From Candidatus Atribacter alterifermentans (lineage in GTDB: Bacteria > Atribacterota > Atribacteria > Atribacterales > Atribacteraceae): DNA of 15,184 bases. Location of the stretch: assembly GCA_012517635.1 (NCBI GenBank), contig JAAYUP010000398.1, positions 1 through 15,184 of the forward strand, read 5' to 3'. The notes below the pieces were generated by a model that had not been told where the DNA came from, did not search any database, and was given only the letters and a program-made list of their open reading frames with translations. The translations under genes were made by a program, and so were the position numbers. Of this stretch, positions 1-7,468 are shown piece after piece (the stretch's first letter is position 1; every line of letters starts with the position of its first letter).

Positions 1-97
1 AAAAAGCACCCTCCCCCCGCGAAGCGGCACCCCTCCACGGGAGGGGAATTGTTCAACTTCTTCCCCCATTGAGGGGGGATTCAGGGGGGTGTGCCTT
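1..97. repeat. GC-rich multi-hairpin intergenic repeat
   Basis: This GC-rich block stands out from its AT-rich surroundings. It contains three adjacent hairpins: CCGC/GCGG (17-20 with 24-27, loop GAA), CCCCTCC/GGAGGGG (30-36 with 40-46, loop ACG) and CCCCC/GGGGG (63-67 with 73-77, loop ATTGA). A further G6 run follows at 84-89. No coding potential is visible. The structure looks like a dispersed palindromic intergenic repeat cut by the left window edge, and its C/G-run style resembles the element at 8546-8580. Whether it is transcribed or mobilised cannot be judged here. Confidence 0.6.
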
Positions 98-193
98 TCA
101 CTTTTTTGTTTCATCACTTTTTACTTACTCATTTATTTTCAGGATAGACGATTAAATAAGTTATTCAAAAAACAGCTTCTTCTGAATTTACAA

Positions 194-586
194 CTAAGAT
201 GATAAATGTGTTTCAATTATTTCCACTCCACCTCGTAAAGTATTCATAACTGTACAACCCCTTTCTCCGGCTTGGATGAGCCTCTCTTTTTCCTCAAGTG
301 TAAGATTGCCAATTAATTCGACATTGATATGAATCGACTGAATTCGAGATGGAGCAGAACCTAAATTACTTTTAATTTTCAAAATGACTTTTTCTAATGG
401 ATAATTTTTATTTTTGGCATAAGCAAACAACGATCCAGAAAAGCAACTCCCTAAAGCTGCAATCACATATTCAGTAGGCCAATGTCCAGAATCACTATCG
501 GCGCCACTACTTTTAAACAATATCTTTTCGCCCTTAATATCAGCTTCAATTTTTCCTTTTTGTGCAAAAAGTTCAATATACGCCAT
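194..586 (-). CDS. OsmC/Ohr-family protein
   Basis: This 130-residue protein has the features of the OsmC family, whose members reduce organic hydroperoxides with a cysteine pair or have related thiol chemistry. Cys48 lies in the ALGSCFSGSL helix and Cys111 in RGCTVMNTL, the spacing expected for the peroxidatic and resolving cysteines. The length is normal for the family. The frame is open to a TTG at 599-601, but that codon is part of the Shine-Dalgarno GAGGAGG; the ATG at 584-586, preceded by AGGAGG at correct spacing, is the likely start. It stands alone, divergent from the lipoprotein at 767. The family is clear; whether it is OsmC, Ohr or the YhfA-like branch is not, and the substrate is unknown. 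Confidence 0.85.
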   Translation of the reverse strand: MAYIELFAQKGKIEADIKGEKILFKSSGADSDSGHWPTEYVIAALGSCFSGSLFAYAKNKNYPLEKVILKIKSNLGSAPSRIQSIHINVELIGNLTLEEKERLIQAGERGCTVMNTLRGGVEIIETHLSS

Positions 587-621
587 GATTATCCTCCTCA
601 ATTTAATAAATGTATGTTACT

Positions 622-649
622 ATCATATAAATTGCTTTAAAAAAGTCAT
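622..649 (-). promoter_or_regulatory. Possible promoter of the OsmC-like gene
   Basis: On the minus strand, ATGACT (644-649) and TATGAT (622-627) are separated by 16 nt, matching sigma-70 -35 and -10 boxes at 4/6 and 5/6 positions. The -10 box lies about 35 nt upstream of the start codon. AT-rich sequence makes chance matches common, so this is a weak call. Confidence 0.3.
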
Positions 650-766
650 ATCTTTTCATAACCAAAAATATTTAAAAATCATTCCAAAAAAGAGTAACAA
701 AAGTGCTTAGAATACGATAAAAGAAATAAGTATGGAAAATATGAACTTGGAACGAGGAGGTTTCAT

Positions 767-1366
767 ATGAGGAGAAATTGGTGGTTTATTCTGGGCTTTA
801 TGATTCTAGTTTTTTTTATTTCTGGGTGTGCACAAATTGAGGTGGGAATTAAGGTCGATTCCAATGCGACCATTCCAAAAGCCAGAATTTCAATCAGTAC
901 AACTGATGTCAATGTTTATAGTCAAATAAAAAAAGCTGCTGTGAATGAATATAAAAAGTTATCCGAGGATGAAAGAAGTTATGTTGAGATCCAAGCCAAA
1001 GAGGATGCGTCACCTTACATCATAGCATGGGTATGGTCTTTCCCCAACCAAGAAAAAGCCCAGCAATTTACTGAACAATTTTTAGGTTCAACCGCCATGT
1101 TAACTAAAGATCAAGACTTGGTGATTCTGGAAGCGACCTTAAAAGGGGAAGAGTTAGGAGCGGCTTTGGATAAAATGGGCGCTGGAACAGTCAAACCATT
1201 ATTGGGTAATGTTACCTTAGCACTCAAAGCATACATGCCAGGAGAAATCATTAGTTATGTTGATGGAAAGGTTGAGCAAAATAATTGGACTTTGGAATTG
1301 AACGTTGGGAAAGTATATAAAGAAAAACCGACTTATGATATCGAGGTCATCTCTCGAGAGAAATAG
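767..1366 (+). CDS. Lipoprotein of unknown function
   Basis: The protein has 199 residues and begins with a type II signal peptide: basic MRRN, a hydrophobic stretch (residues 5-18) and the lipobox I-S-G-C, giving a predicted lipidated Cys21. The mature part is about 178 residues of mixed alpha/beta character with no motif I recognise. The start is supported by GAGGAGG 7 nt upstream of the ATG. The last 20 bases overlap the 3' end of the convergent VanW gene. No promoter stands out. It is probably membrane-anchored and faces the periplasm or outside; no function can be assigned. Confidence 0.8.
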   Translation: MRRNWWFILGFMILVFFISGCAQIEVGIKVDSNATIPKARISISTTDVNVYSQIKKAAVNEYKKLSEDERSYVEIQAKEDASPYIIAWVWSFPNQEKAQQFTEQFLGSTAMLTKDQDLVILEATLKGEELGAALDKMGAGTVKPLLGNVTLALKAYMPGEIISYVDGKVEQNNWTLELNVGKVYKEKPTYDIEVISREK

Positions 1367-2570
1367 AAAAATCACTGGAAACAACATACCGATCTTGATA
1401 GCGTTTTTCAATTTTGTCATTAATGAAAATGGTTGTTTCAACGTCAATAAGAACACCATCTTTCCCATTTTCAGTAATTTTTTGAATTTGACTGGTAATC
1501 GATTTTGTGTCACGAAATTCCTTTTCTCCCCAAATCTCTGCAACAAGACGATCACCTTCAATATAGGTAAATATAACGGTTCGCTGTTGTGGAAAACTAA
1601 ATTTGAGGTCTTTATACCCAAAACTGACAGCTGCATCACGTCCTAAATTCACATATGCTGTGGTCTCCGAATAACCAGAGTGTGGGCTTCGCTCGATGAT
1701 TTTCGCATCACATTGAAGGAGGGCATTATACAAGGTTGAAGAAACTTGACATATCCCTCCTCCATAACCGGGTACTAACTTTCCATTGACAACAACTTTG
1801 GTTTCGAGGTAACCATCATCCTTATCAGCAGGGCCAACAATTTTATTGAAAGAAAAGATTTCTCCCTTTTCTAAGATGAAACCGTCAATTCTTTTGGCAC
1901 TTTTATCAATATTAAAACGGGTATTATCGTCTTTTTCTACCAATGAAGTTTCATAACGGGCGAGTAAATGCTGGAATCCAAGTGACTGAAGTAATTTATT
2001 TGTATCGATGGTTGGGTTCAAAACCTCGTAACTTTTTATAACGATTTTATTTAAAGCTTGAGAAAGTCCATCACGGGTTTCGGTAATAGCATCGGCTAAG
2101 TTAAGACGATAACCAACTTTCGAACGAATGATCCGCCCATTTAACTGAATGGCATCTTGAGGTGTTGAGTTAGTTTTTTCAGCGATAAAATAAAAAGCTT
2201 CTTCCACTTTTTTTTCATCCCAAGAAAAAATAAGTGAAATGTGCTGATTTTCGTTTTTTCTTTGTAAAAGGGCCTTTTTTATTCGAGTTAAGTCCCATTG
2301 AATCGAAAAAGCTTTTTTGTCAATAAGAAAGTTTTTATCGAGAGCTTCAATTTGAAGTTGTTCAGATACCCATTTCCTTTCCATAAGTTGGAGATAGGGA
2401 AGAATATCATTTTTTGCAATGTTGCTAAAGCTTTGATTGAGAAAAAAAACGTTTTGAGGTGTAGAAGAAAAAACCCGAGGGATAAATACAATAAATAAAC
2501 TTATAATTAAAGTCAACAAAAGAAAAAACAAGAACGTTTGAAATTTTAATGAATATCTGTGAATATTCAA
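1347..2570 (-). CDS. VanW-domain membrane-anchored protein
   Basis: This 407-residue protein has an N-terminal membrane anchor (about residues 12-31). A middle region (about 50-200) is compatible with the putative peptidoglycan-binding domain often paired with VanW. The VanW domain itself spans about 218-350 and includes the signature PGYGGGICQVSSTLYNALL (267-285). A C-terminal segment (about 365-405) is weakly like a G5-type beta domain. VanW proteins occur in envelope and vancomycin-resistance contexts, but their biochemical role is unknown, so this is not evidence of resistance. The start is TTG, preceded by AGGGGA; no nearby ATG fits. It follows the foldase gene after 13 nt and is probably co-transcribed with it. 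Its 3' end overlaps the convergent lipoprotein gene by 20 nt. Confidence 0.85.
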   Translation of the reverse strand: MNIHRYSLKFQTFLFFLLLTLIISLFIVFIPRVFSSTPQNVFFLNQSFSNIAKNDILPYLQLMERKWVSEQLQIEALDKNFLIDKKAFSIQWDLTRIKKALLQRKNENQHISLIFSWDEKKVEEAFYFIAEKTNSTPQDAIQLNGRIIRSKVGYRLNLADAITETRDGLSQALNKIVIKSYEVLNPTIDTNKLLQSLGFQHLLARYETSLVEKDDNTRFNIDKSAKRIDGFILEKGEIFSFNKIVGPADKDDGYLETKVVVNGKLVPGYGGGICQVSSTLYNALLQCDAKIIERSPHSGYSETTAYVNLGRDAAVSFGYKDLKFSFPQQRTVIFTYIEGDRLVAEIWGEKEFRDTKSITSQIQKITENGKDGVLIDVETTIFINDKIEKRYQDRYVVSSDFSISLER

Positions 2571-2583
2571 TGGAAAAAATCCC

Positions 2584-3687
2584 CTAAGGATTTGATTTTG
2601 ATGTCACTTCGGGTATTTCAGTTGTCTCTGATAAATTGGGAGGGGTGGCTGCTGAATTCTCAGATTCCAGTGGTTCGGTTGGTAACGGTTCACTTCCTAT
2701 ACCTAAGCTCAATAGACTTTCAGAATATTCTATTTTTGATTTATTACGAATTTCAGCAATTAAATGCTCTAATTTTACTCTTTTTTGCTCGTTTTCGATA
2801 ATGGCTTTTATTTCTTCTTGGGATTCTTCTAAGGTTTTTTCCTCAGCCGGTTTTGTTTCAATCAGCTTAAAGAATTGATAGTTGTTCCCGACTTTTATAA
2901 TTGGAGTAATGCTTCCCAATTTATCTTTCAATTCAATAATATAATCTCTTGATTCATTAGGAAGGGCATTTTCTGATATCCAACCGGTATCTCCACCATT
3001 GGAAGCATAGCTGTCGATAGAATTCGATTTAGCTAAACTGGAAAAATCTTCGCCCAAATTGACTCTTTTATAGATTTTCTCGGCTTCTTCTTGAGAAGGA
3101 AATGTCATCTGATAGAGGTGATATTGAGTCGGGGTTGAAAACAAGCTTTTATTTTCTTCGTAATAACTGTTAATATCCTCAGGTGGAATAACAATACTTT
3201 CATATAATGAATTAGTAAGGTGGGTGATCATCAAGTCCCGTTTAATCGATTCTTTCAAATCATTTATTCGGATACCTTGATATTGGAGGTAATTTTGAAA
3301 CTCCCGATCAGAAGGAAAATTGGCTTTGATTTCATTTAATCTGCTATTAATTTCATTATTACTCACTTTAATTTTTCGTGATTTTGCTTCTTGGTAAAGG
3401 AGCTCATTATTGATCATGCTTTCTAAAGTAAGTCTTTTCAGGTAGTTAATTCCTTTTTCATCGAGCTCATTGAGGTATTTATTGTCAAACTGAGAGATAA
3501 AATTTCGGAATTGATTTTCAAGATCATAAATGGTAATAACGGTATTATTAACAGTTGCAGCTGCTGCCGCGCTTTGTGAAGGATTTTGAGAACGACGAGT
3601 GAAAGTGCCATAAAAAATGGTAAAGAAAAAGGCAACCACAACGATTATTATGATAATATTGAGATTTTTGCGAAGTCCTCTCAGCAT
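2584..3687 (-). CDS. SurA/PrsA-like peptidyl-prolyl cis-trans isomerase
   Basis: This 367-residue protein should be anchored by one N-terminal helix (about residues 9-27) and act outside the cytoplasmic membrane in folding of exported proteins. After the anchor comes a SurA-N-like helical chaperone region (about 45-170). A parvulin (PpiC-type) domain follows (about 183-279), with family-like elements YHLYQMTF, GEDFSSLAKSNS and GGDTGWISENALP. A charged helical segment (about 283-322) and a low-complexity tail rich in Pro, Ser, Glu and Thr end the protein. The ATG at 3685-3687 was chosen over a GTG four codons upstream because GGGAG lies 5 nt before it. It is the first gene of a two-gene operon with the VanW protein. 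SurA, PrsA and PpiD-like roles cannot be separated from sequence. Confidence 0.85.
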   Translation of the reverse strand: MLRGLRKNLNIIIIIVVVAFFFTIFYGTFTRRSQNPSQSAAAAATVNNTVITIYDLENQFRNFISQFDNKYLNELDEKGINYLKRLTLESMINNELLYQEAKSRKIKVSNNEINSRLNEIKANFPSDREFQNYLQYQGIRINDLKESIKRDLMITHLTNSLYESIVIPPEDINSYYEENKSLFSTPTQYHLYQMTFPSQEEAEKIYKRVNLGEDFSSLAKSNSIDSYASNGGDTGWISENALPNESRDYIIELKDKLGSITPIIKVGNNYQFFKLIETKPAEEKTLEESQEEIKAIIENEQKRVKLEHLIAEIRNKSKIEYSESLLSLGIGSEPLPTEPLESENSAATPPNLSETTEIPEVTSKSNP

Positions 3688-3730
3688 ATATTCTCCCACC
3701 CTTGAGACAATTTTTGTTATTTTTGGTAAA

Positions 3731-3759
3731 ATACTACTCCAGTTATTCTTTTATGTCAA
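3731..3759 (-). promoter_or_regulatory. Promoter of the foldase-VanW operon
   Basis: On the minus strand, a perfect -35 box TTGACA (3754-3759) is followed after 17 nt by TAGTAT (3731-3736), a 4/6 match to the -10 consensus. It lies about 44 nt upstream of the foldase start codon, with no other gene between. Confidence 0.65.
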
Positions 3760-3784
3760 TTTTCCTAAAACTCTCTTAATTATT

Positions 3785-3798
3785 CAATAGTGATATTG
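3785..3798. promoter_or_regulatory. Short palindrome upstream of fabZ
   Basis: CAATA-GTGA-TATTG is a perfect 5-bp inverted repeat in the divergent intergenic space, about 52 nt upstream of fabZ. It could be an operator for the fatty-acid operon. It does not match the FapR consensus I know, and a chance palindrome of this size is plausible in AT-rich DNA. Confidence 0.2.
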
Positions 3799-3850
3799 TT
3801 AACCAGAAAGGGATTGAATTGAAAACTTTTTAAGGGGAGGTATTTGAAAA

Positions 3851-4291
3851 ATGGACCTGGATAATCAAATGATCCAGAGAATCTTGCCCCATCGTTTTCC
3901 ATTTTTATTAGTAGATAAAGTTTCTATTGAGAAAATGACTGCTGTGGGTATTAAGAATGTGACAATCAATGAATGGTTTTTTCAAGGTCATTTTCCGGGA
4001 TTACCAACCATGCCAGGTGTGCTCATTATCGAAGCGATGGCTCAAGTGGGTGCTACAATGATGATGAATTTGGATGAATATCATGATTGTGTTCCTTATT
4101 TTACCACGATTGATCGGGTGAAAATTCGAAAACCGGTTGTTCCTGGGGACCAATTAATTATTAAAGTTGAACTTCTCAAGATTCGTAAAAGAATGGGTAA
4201 ATTAAACTGTATAGCGAAGGTGAATGAAACAGTTGTGGCTGAGGGAGAAATAGGTTTTTCACTTGTTGAAATGAAGGAGGAAGTAATTTGA
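3851..4291 (+). CDS. fabZ: 3-hydroxyacyl-ACP dehydratase FabZ
   Basis: FabZ removes water from (3R)-hydroxyacyl-ACP in each cycle of type II fatty-acid elongation in the cytoplasm. The 146-residue length is normal. The hot-dog-fold signatures are present: LPHRFPFLLVDKV near residues 12-24, GHFPGLPTMPGVLIIEAMAQ at 46-65, with catalytic His47 and Glu61. A Shine-Dalgarno GGGGAGG lies 12 nt before the ATG. It is the first gene of the fab operon, and its stop overlaps the TTG start of fabH by four bases, which suggests translational coupling. It could act alone as the dehydratase for unsaturated and saturated cycles; no fabA is seen here. Confidence 0.95.
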   Translation: MDLDNQMIQRILPHRFPFLLVDKVSIEKMTAVGIKNVTINEWFFQGHFPGLPTMPGVLIIEAMAQVGATMMMNLDEYHDCVPYFTTIDRVKIRKPVVPGDQLIIKVELLKIRKRMGKLNCIAKVNETVVAEGEIGFSLVEMKEEVI

Positions 4292-5271
4292 ATAATCGAC
4301 CAGTGAAAATACTGGGAGTAGGAGCATGTGTTCCTCAAAAAGTCGTAACCAATTTTGATCTGGAAAAAATAGTTGATACCAGTGATGAATGGATCGTTAG
4401 TCGTAGTGGCATACGAGAGCGGAGAATTGCTTCGGAAAATGAAACCACCTCTACCCTGGCAATTGAAGCGGCACGAATAGCTCTGGAAAAAGCCCAGATA
4501 AAACCATCTCACCTTGATTTGATCATTGTTGCTACTGTTACTCCTGATATGCTTTTCCCGGCGACAGCATGTATTCTCCAACGTGAATTGGGAGCTGAAA
4601 ATGCTGCCTGTTTTGACCTTGAAGCTGGTTGTACGAGTTTTGTTTATGCTCTTTCGATCGCAGAAAAATATCTTTCTGCCGGAGGCGGAAATTTTGCTTT
4701 AATAGTTGGAGCAGAAACGTTGTCGAAAATTCTCGATTGGGAAGATAGGGCTACCTGTGTTCTCTTTGGTGATGGTGCCGGAGCAGCTGTAATTGGACTT
4801 GGAGAAAAACCAGGTATTATTTCTACCCATTTAGGTTCTGATGGAGGAGGGGCCAACTATATTGAAGTTCCTGCCGGTATTTCCCGTCTCCCGGCCTCAA
4901 TTGATACAGTTCAAAATCGACTCCATTATATAAAAATGTCTGGTAATGAAGTTTTTAAGTTTGCCGTAAAAATTATGAAAGAGGCTTCACTAAAAGTTAT
5001 AGAAAAAGGTCACATTAAGATTGAAGATGTTAATTTATTTATTCCCCATCAAGCTAATATACGGATCATTCAATCAGCTGCAAAACGTCTTGGCATAGTT
5101 GAAGATCGTATCTTTGTAAACATCCATAAATACGCAAATACATCTTCTGCCTCAATTCCTTTAGCACTCTCAGAAGCCGTTCAAGAGGGTCGAATCCAAG
5201 AAGGAGATATCATTTTACTGGTTGGTTTTGGAGCAGGTTTGACTTGGGGTTCAGTTCTTATTCGATGGTAA
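4288..5271 (+). CDS. fabH: 3-oxoacyl-ACP synthase III FabH
   Basis: FabH starts fatty-acid synthesis by condensing an acyl-CoA primer with malonyl-ACP. The 327-residue protein carries the full catalytic triad: Cys115 in EAGCTSFVYAL, His254 in IPHQANIRI and Asn284 in KYANTSSAS, plus the C-terminal glycine loop GFGAGLTWGS. The start is TTG, preceded by AAGGAGG; it overlaps the fabZ stop by four bases. The residues next to the catalytic cysteine (E-A-G-C-T rather than the common A-A-C-S/A-G) are slightly unusual but do not remove any known catalytic residue. Primer preference (acetyl or branched) cannot be read reliably. Confidence 0.95.
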   Translation: MNNRPVKILGVGACVPQKVVTNFDLEKIVDTSDEWIVSRSGIRERRIASENETTSTLAIEAARIALEKAQIKPSHLDLIIVATVTPDMLFPATACILQRELGAENAACFDLEAGCTSFVYALSIAEKYLSAGGGNFALIVGAETLSKILDWEDRATCVLFGDGAGAAVIGLGEKPGIISTHLGSDGGGANYIEVPAGISRLPASIDTVQNRLHYIKMSGNEVFKFAVKIMKEASLKVIEKGHIKIEDVNLFIPHQANIRIIQSAAKRLGIVEDRIFVNIHKYANTSSASIPLALSEAVQEGRIQEGDIILLVGFGAGLTWGSVLIRW

Positions 5272-5277
5272 GGGAGG
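5271..5277 (+). promoter_or_regulatory. Ribosome-binding site that fixes the fabF start
   Basis: AGGGAGG begins on the last base of the fabH stop codon and lies 8 nt before the TTG at 5286. This favours TTG 5286 over upstream in-frame codons inside fabH (5244 or 5265), and the resulting 413-residue FabF has catalytic residue numbers that coincide with those of E. coli FabF. Confidence 0.7.
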
Positions 5278-5285
5278 TTTTAGCT

Positions 5286-6527
5286 TTGGATAGAAGAGTC
5301 TTGGTTACCGGAATTGGGGTGGTCAGCCCAATTGGGATTGGAAAAGAAAAGTTTTGGAAAGCCCTAATTAATGGAGAATCGGGAATTGATACCATTAAAA
5401 GGTTTGATGTCAGCTCATATGATAGTCAAATAGCTGGCGAGGTGAAAGATTTTAATTGTGATGATTATTTACCCCGTAAAGATGCTCGTCGGATGGATCG
5501 CTTTTCCCAGTTTGCCGTCAGTGCGTCTATCATGGCTTTTCAAGATTCACAATTAAACTTAGAGAGGCTTAAACATGAGCGTTCTGGTGTTATCTTAGGC
5601 TCTGGAATAGGTGGAATTTTTACTTTCGAAGAACAGCATGAAGTATTAATGAATCGTGGTCCGCAAAAGGTCAGCCCTTTTTTTATTCCTATGATGATTG
5701 TTAATATGGGGGCAGCCAACGTCGCTATCCATCTGGGTTTAAAAGGTCCAAATAGTTGCGTATCAACAGCCTGTGAGGCATCCACTCATGCAATTGGAGA
5801 GGCCTTTCGAATCCTTCAACGAGGTGATGCTGATTTAATGGTAGCGGTTGGTTCGGAAGCGTCAATTACACCATTAGCTTTAGCTGGTTTTTGTGCAATG
5901 AAGGCTCTTTCTACTTATAATCACCAACCCAAAAAAGCCTCACGACCTTTTGATAAAAATCGGGATGGTTTTGTTATGGCAGAAGGTGCCGCAGCATTGA
6001 TTTTAGAAACGAAAGAGTCAGCCGAAAGAAGAGGCGCACCGATCTATGCTGAATTAAAGGGGTATGGAGCCAGCTGTGATGCTTATCATATAACTGCACC
6101 CGATCCTGAAGGCGAAGGAGCAGCACGCTCTATGCTTTATGCAATTCGTGATGCTGGTCTTCAGATTGAAGATATTGATTATATTAATGCCCATGGAACA
6201 TCAACACCCTTAAATGATAAAATGGAATCGTTGGCAATAAAAAAAGTGTTTGCTGAAAGGGCTTATCAACTAAAAATTAGTTCAACAAAATCCATGACCT
6301 GTCATCTTTTAGGGGCAGCAGGAGCCATGGAAGCAGCAGCAACTGTTTTGGGTATATTTCATAAGACCATTCATCCAACTATCAACCTTGAAGAAAAAGA
6401 CGAAGATTGTGATTTAGATTATGTTCCCCAGAAAGCCCAAAAAATGGAAATTCGTAATGCAATTTCTAACTCATTTGGATTTGGAGGACATAATGGTTCT
6501 TTGGTTTTTGGACAATATAAGGAGTAA
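5286..6527 (+). CDS. fabF: 3-oxoacyl-ACP synthase II FabF
   Basis: FabF catalyses the elongating Claisen condensation of acyl-ACP with malonyl-ACP. With the TTG start at 5286 the protein has 413 residues, the usual length. The thiolase-fold active site is complete: Cys163 in STACEASTHAIGEA, His303 in NAHGTSTPLND and His340 in MTCHLLGAAGAMEA. The C-terminal SNSFGFGGHNGSLVF signature is also present. The stretch after Cys163 reads E-A-S-T-H where A-S/T-G-T/A-H is more usual, a mild variation. An open frame extends 14 codons upstream into fabH, but the Shine-Dalgarno placement argues for 5286. The gap to plsY is 5 nt. No acpP, fabD or fabG is seen in the window. Confidence 0.95.
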   Translation: MDRRVLVTGIGVVSPIGIGKEKFWKALINGESGIDTIKRFDVSSYDSQIAGEVKDFNCDDYLPRKDARRMDRFSQFAVSASIMAFQDSQLNLERLKHERSGVILGSGIGGIFTFEEQHEVLMNRGPQKVSPFFIPMMIVNMGAANVAIHLGLKGPNSCVSTACEASTHAIGEAFRILQRGDADLMVAVGSEASITPLALAGFCAMKALSTYNHQPKKASRPFDKNRDGFVMAEGAAALILETKESAERRGAPIYAELKGYGASCDAYHITAPDPEGEGAARSMLYAIRDAGLQIEDIDYINAHGTSTPLNDKMESLAIKKVFAERAYQLKISSTKSMTCHLLGAAGAMEAAATVLGIFHKTIHPTINLEEKDEDCDLDYVPQKAQKMEIRNAISNSFGFGGHNGSLVFGQYKE

Positions 6528-6532
6528 TTATC

Positions 6533-7129
6533 ATGGCTGGGTGGTTGATTATAGGTATTAATTATCTCATTGGGTCGCTACCTTTTGGGGTTATTATCGG
6601 ATGGTTACTGAAGGGCATTGATATTCGGAAATATGGGAGTGGGAATATTGGCGCTACCAATGTTTCACGAGTATTAGGATTTTTTCCAGCGTTATTAGCT
6701 GGAATTGCAGATGCTTTAAAAGGTTTTTTAGGCGCTTATTTATCAACTCGTTTTATTCAGAATCCCTTGATTTGGTTTCTTGCTGTTTTTATGATTGTTA
6801 TTGGTCATAACTGGTCGGTTTTCCTTCGTTTTAAAGGTGGTAAAGGAGTTGCAACAACAGTTGGAATTCTCTTTTATCTTTCCTACCAAACGGCAATTAT
6901 TAGCTTTCTTTCTTGGGTAGGAATGGTTTTCTTCAGTCGGTATTCTTCTTTAGGTTCTTTGACTGGTGCATTTTTAATGCCTATTGGTCTTTATTTTTTT
7001 AAAAAGTCTCCAGAAATTATTTGGTGGGGAATATTTGCTTGTGCTCTGGTGTTTTTAAGACACAGTGAGAATATAAAAAGGTTACTCAAAGGGAAAGAAC
7101 ATAAGATAGGAAAAAAGGGGCGTGAATAA
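6533..7129 (+). CDS. plsY: Acyl-phosphate:glycerol-3-phosphate acyltransferase PlsY
   Basis: PlsY is an integral membrane enzyme that moves an acyl group from acyl-phosphate to glycerol-3-phosphate, the first step of phospholipid synthesis. The 198-residue protein has the expected multi-pass hydrophobic profile. Family motifs are present: GSLPFG (14-19), GSGNIGATNVSRVLG (35-49), GHNWSVFLRFKGGKGVATT (91-109) and a C-terminal RHSENIKRLLKGKEHKIG (176-193). AAGGAG before the ATG supports the start. Its usual partner PlsX is not in the window. The stop codon is 1 nt before the trxA ATG. Confidence 0.95.
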   Translation: MAGWLIIGINYLIGSLPFGVIIGWLLKGIDIRKYGSGNIGATNVSRVLGFFPALLAGIADALKGFLGAYLSTRFIQNPLIWFLAVFMIVIGHNWSVFLRFKGGKGVATTVGILFYLSYQTAIISFLSWVGMVFFSRYSSLGSLTGAFLMPIGLYFFKKSPEIIWWGIFACALVFLRHSENIKRLLKGKEHKIGKKGRE

Positions 7130-7130
7130 A

Positions 7131-7457
7131 ATGGTAGATTCGATTATCGAGTTGAACAAAGCAAATTTTGAAGTTGAGGTTCTTCAATCAACTACACCGG
7201 TACTTGTTGATTTCTGGGCGAGTTGGTGTATGCCTTGCCGAATGATAGCTCCGGTTGTGGAAGAAATTGCCAATGATATGAATGGTAAGATAAAAGTCGG
7301 GAAATTAAATACTGATGATAATGGTGAAATCGCTGCTCGTTATGGGATCAGTGCCATTCCGACTCTTATTATATATAAGGATGGAAAAGAAGTAGACCGT
7401 ATTGTAGGTTATGTTACTAAAAAGGCCATTGAAACAAAAATTAATAATATTTTATAA
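7131..7457 (+). CDS. trxA: Thioredoxin (CMPC active site)
   Basis: This 108-residue cytoplasmic thioredoxin keeps the core fold: VLVDFWASWC, the redox motif Cys33-Met-Pro-Cys36 and the cis-proline in AIPTLIIYKDG. The active site is WCMPC where most thioredoxins have WCGPC, which may shift its redox potential. The ATG at 7131 is preferred over a GTG at 7122 because AAAAGGGG leaves only 2 nt before the GTG but about 11 nt before the ATG. It sits 1 nt after the plsY stop and 11 nt before the deacetylase. Its place in a lipid operon is not explained by a known direct role in that pathway. Confidence 0.93.
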   Translation: MVDSIIELNKANFEVEVLQSTTPVLVDFWASWCMPCRMIAPVVEEIANDMNGKIKVGKLNTDDNGEIAARYGISAIPTLIIYKDGKEVDRIVGYVTKKAIETKINNIL

Positions 7458-7468
7458 AAAAAGATGCG

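Noticed and set aside
1..97. CRISPR array
   Set aside because: The repeats are contiguous hairpins of differing sequence with no regular spacers, and no cas gene is present.
1217..1646. Two opposite-strand open frames across the lipoprotein and VanW 3' ends
   Set aside because: They lie in other frames of two well-supported genes, have no ribosome-binding site and no recognisable protein features.
1347..2570. Vancomycin-resistance gene
   Set aside because: Only a VanW domain is present. No vanHAX ligase set or two-component regulator is nearby, and VanW proteins are common in non-resistant bacteria.
7122..7130. GTG start for the thioredoxin
   Set aside because: Only 2 nt separate it from the AAAAGGGG site and it would overlap plsY; the ATG at 7131 fits better.
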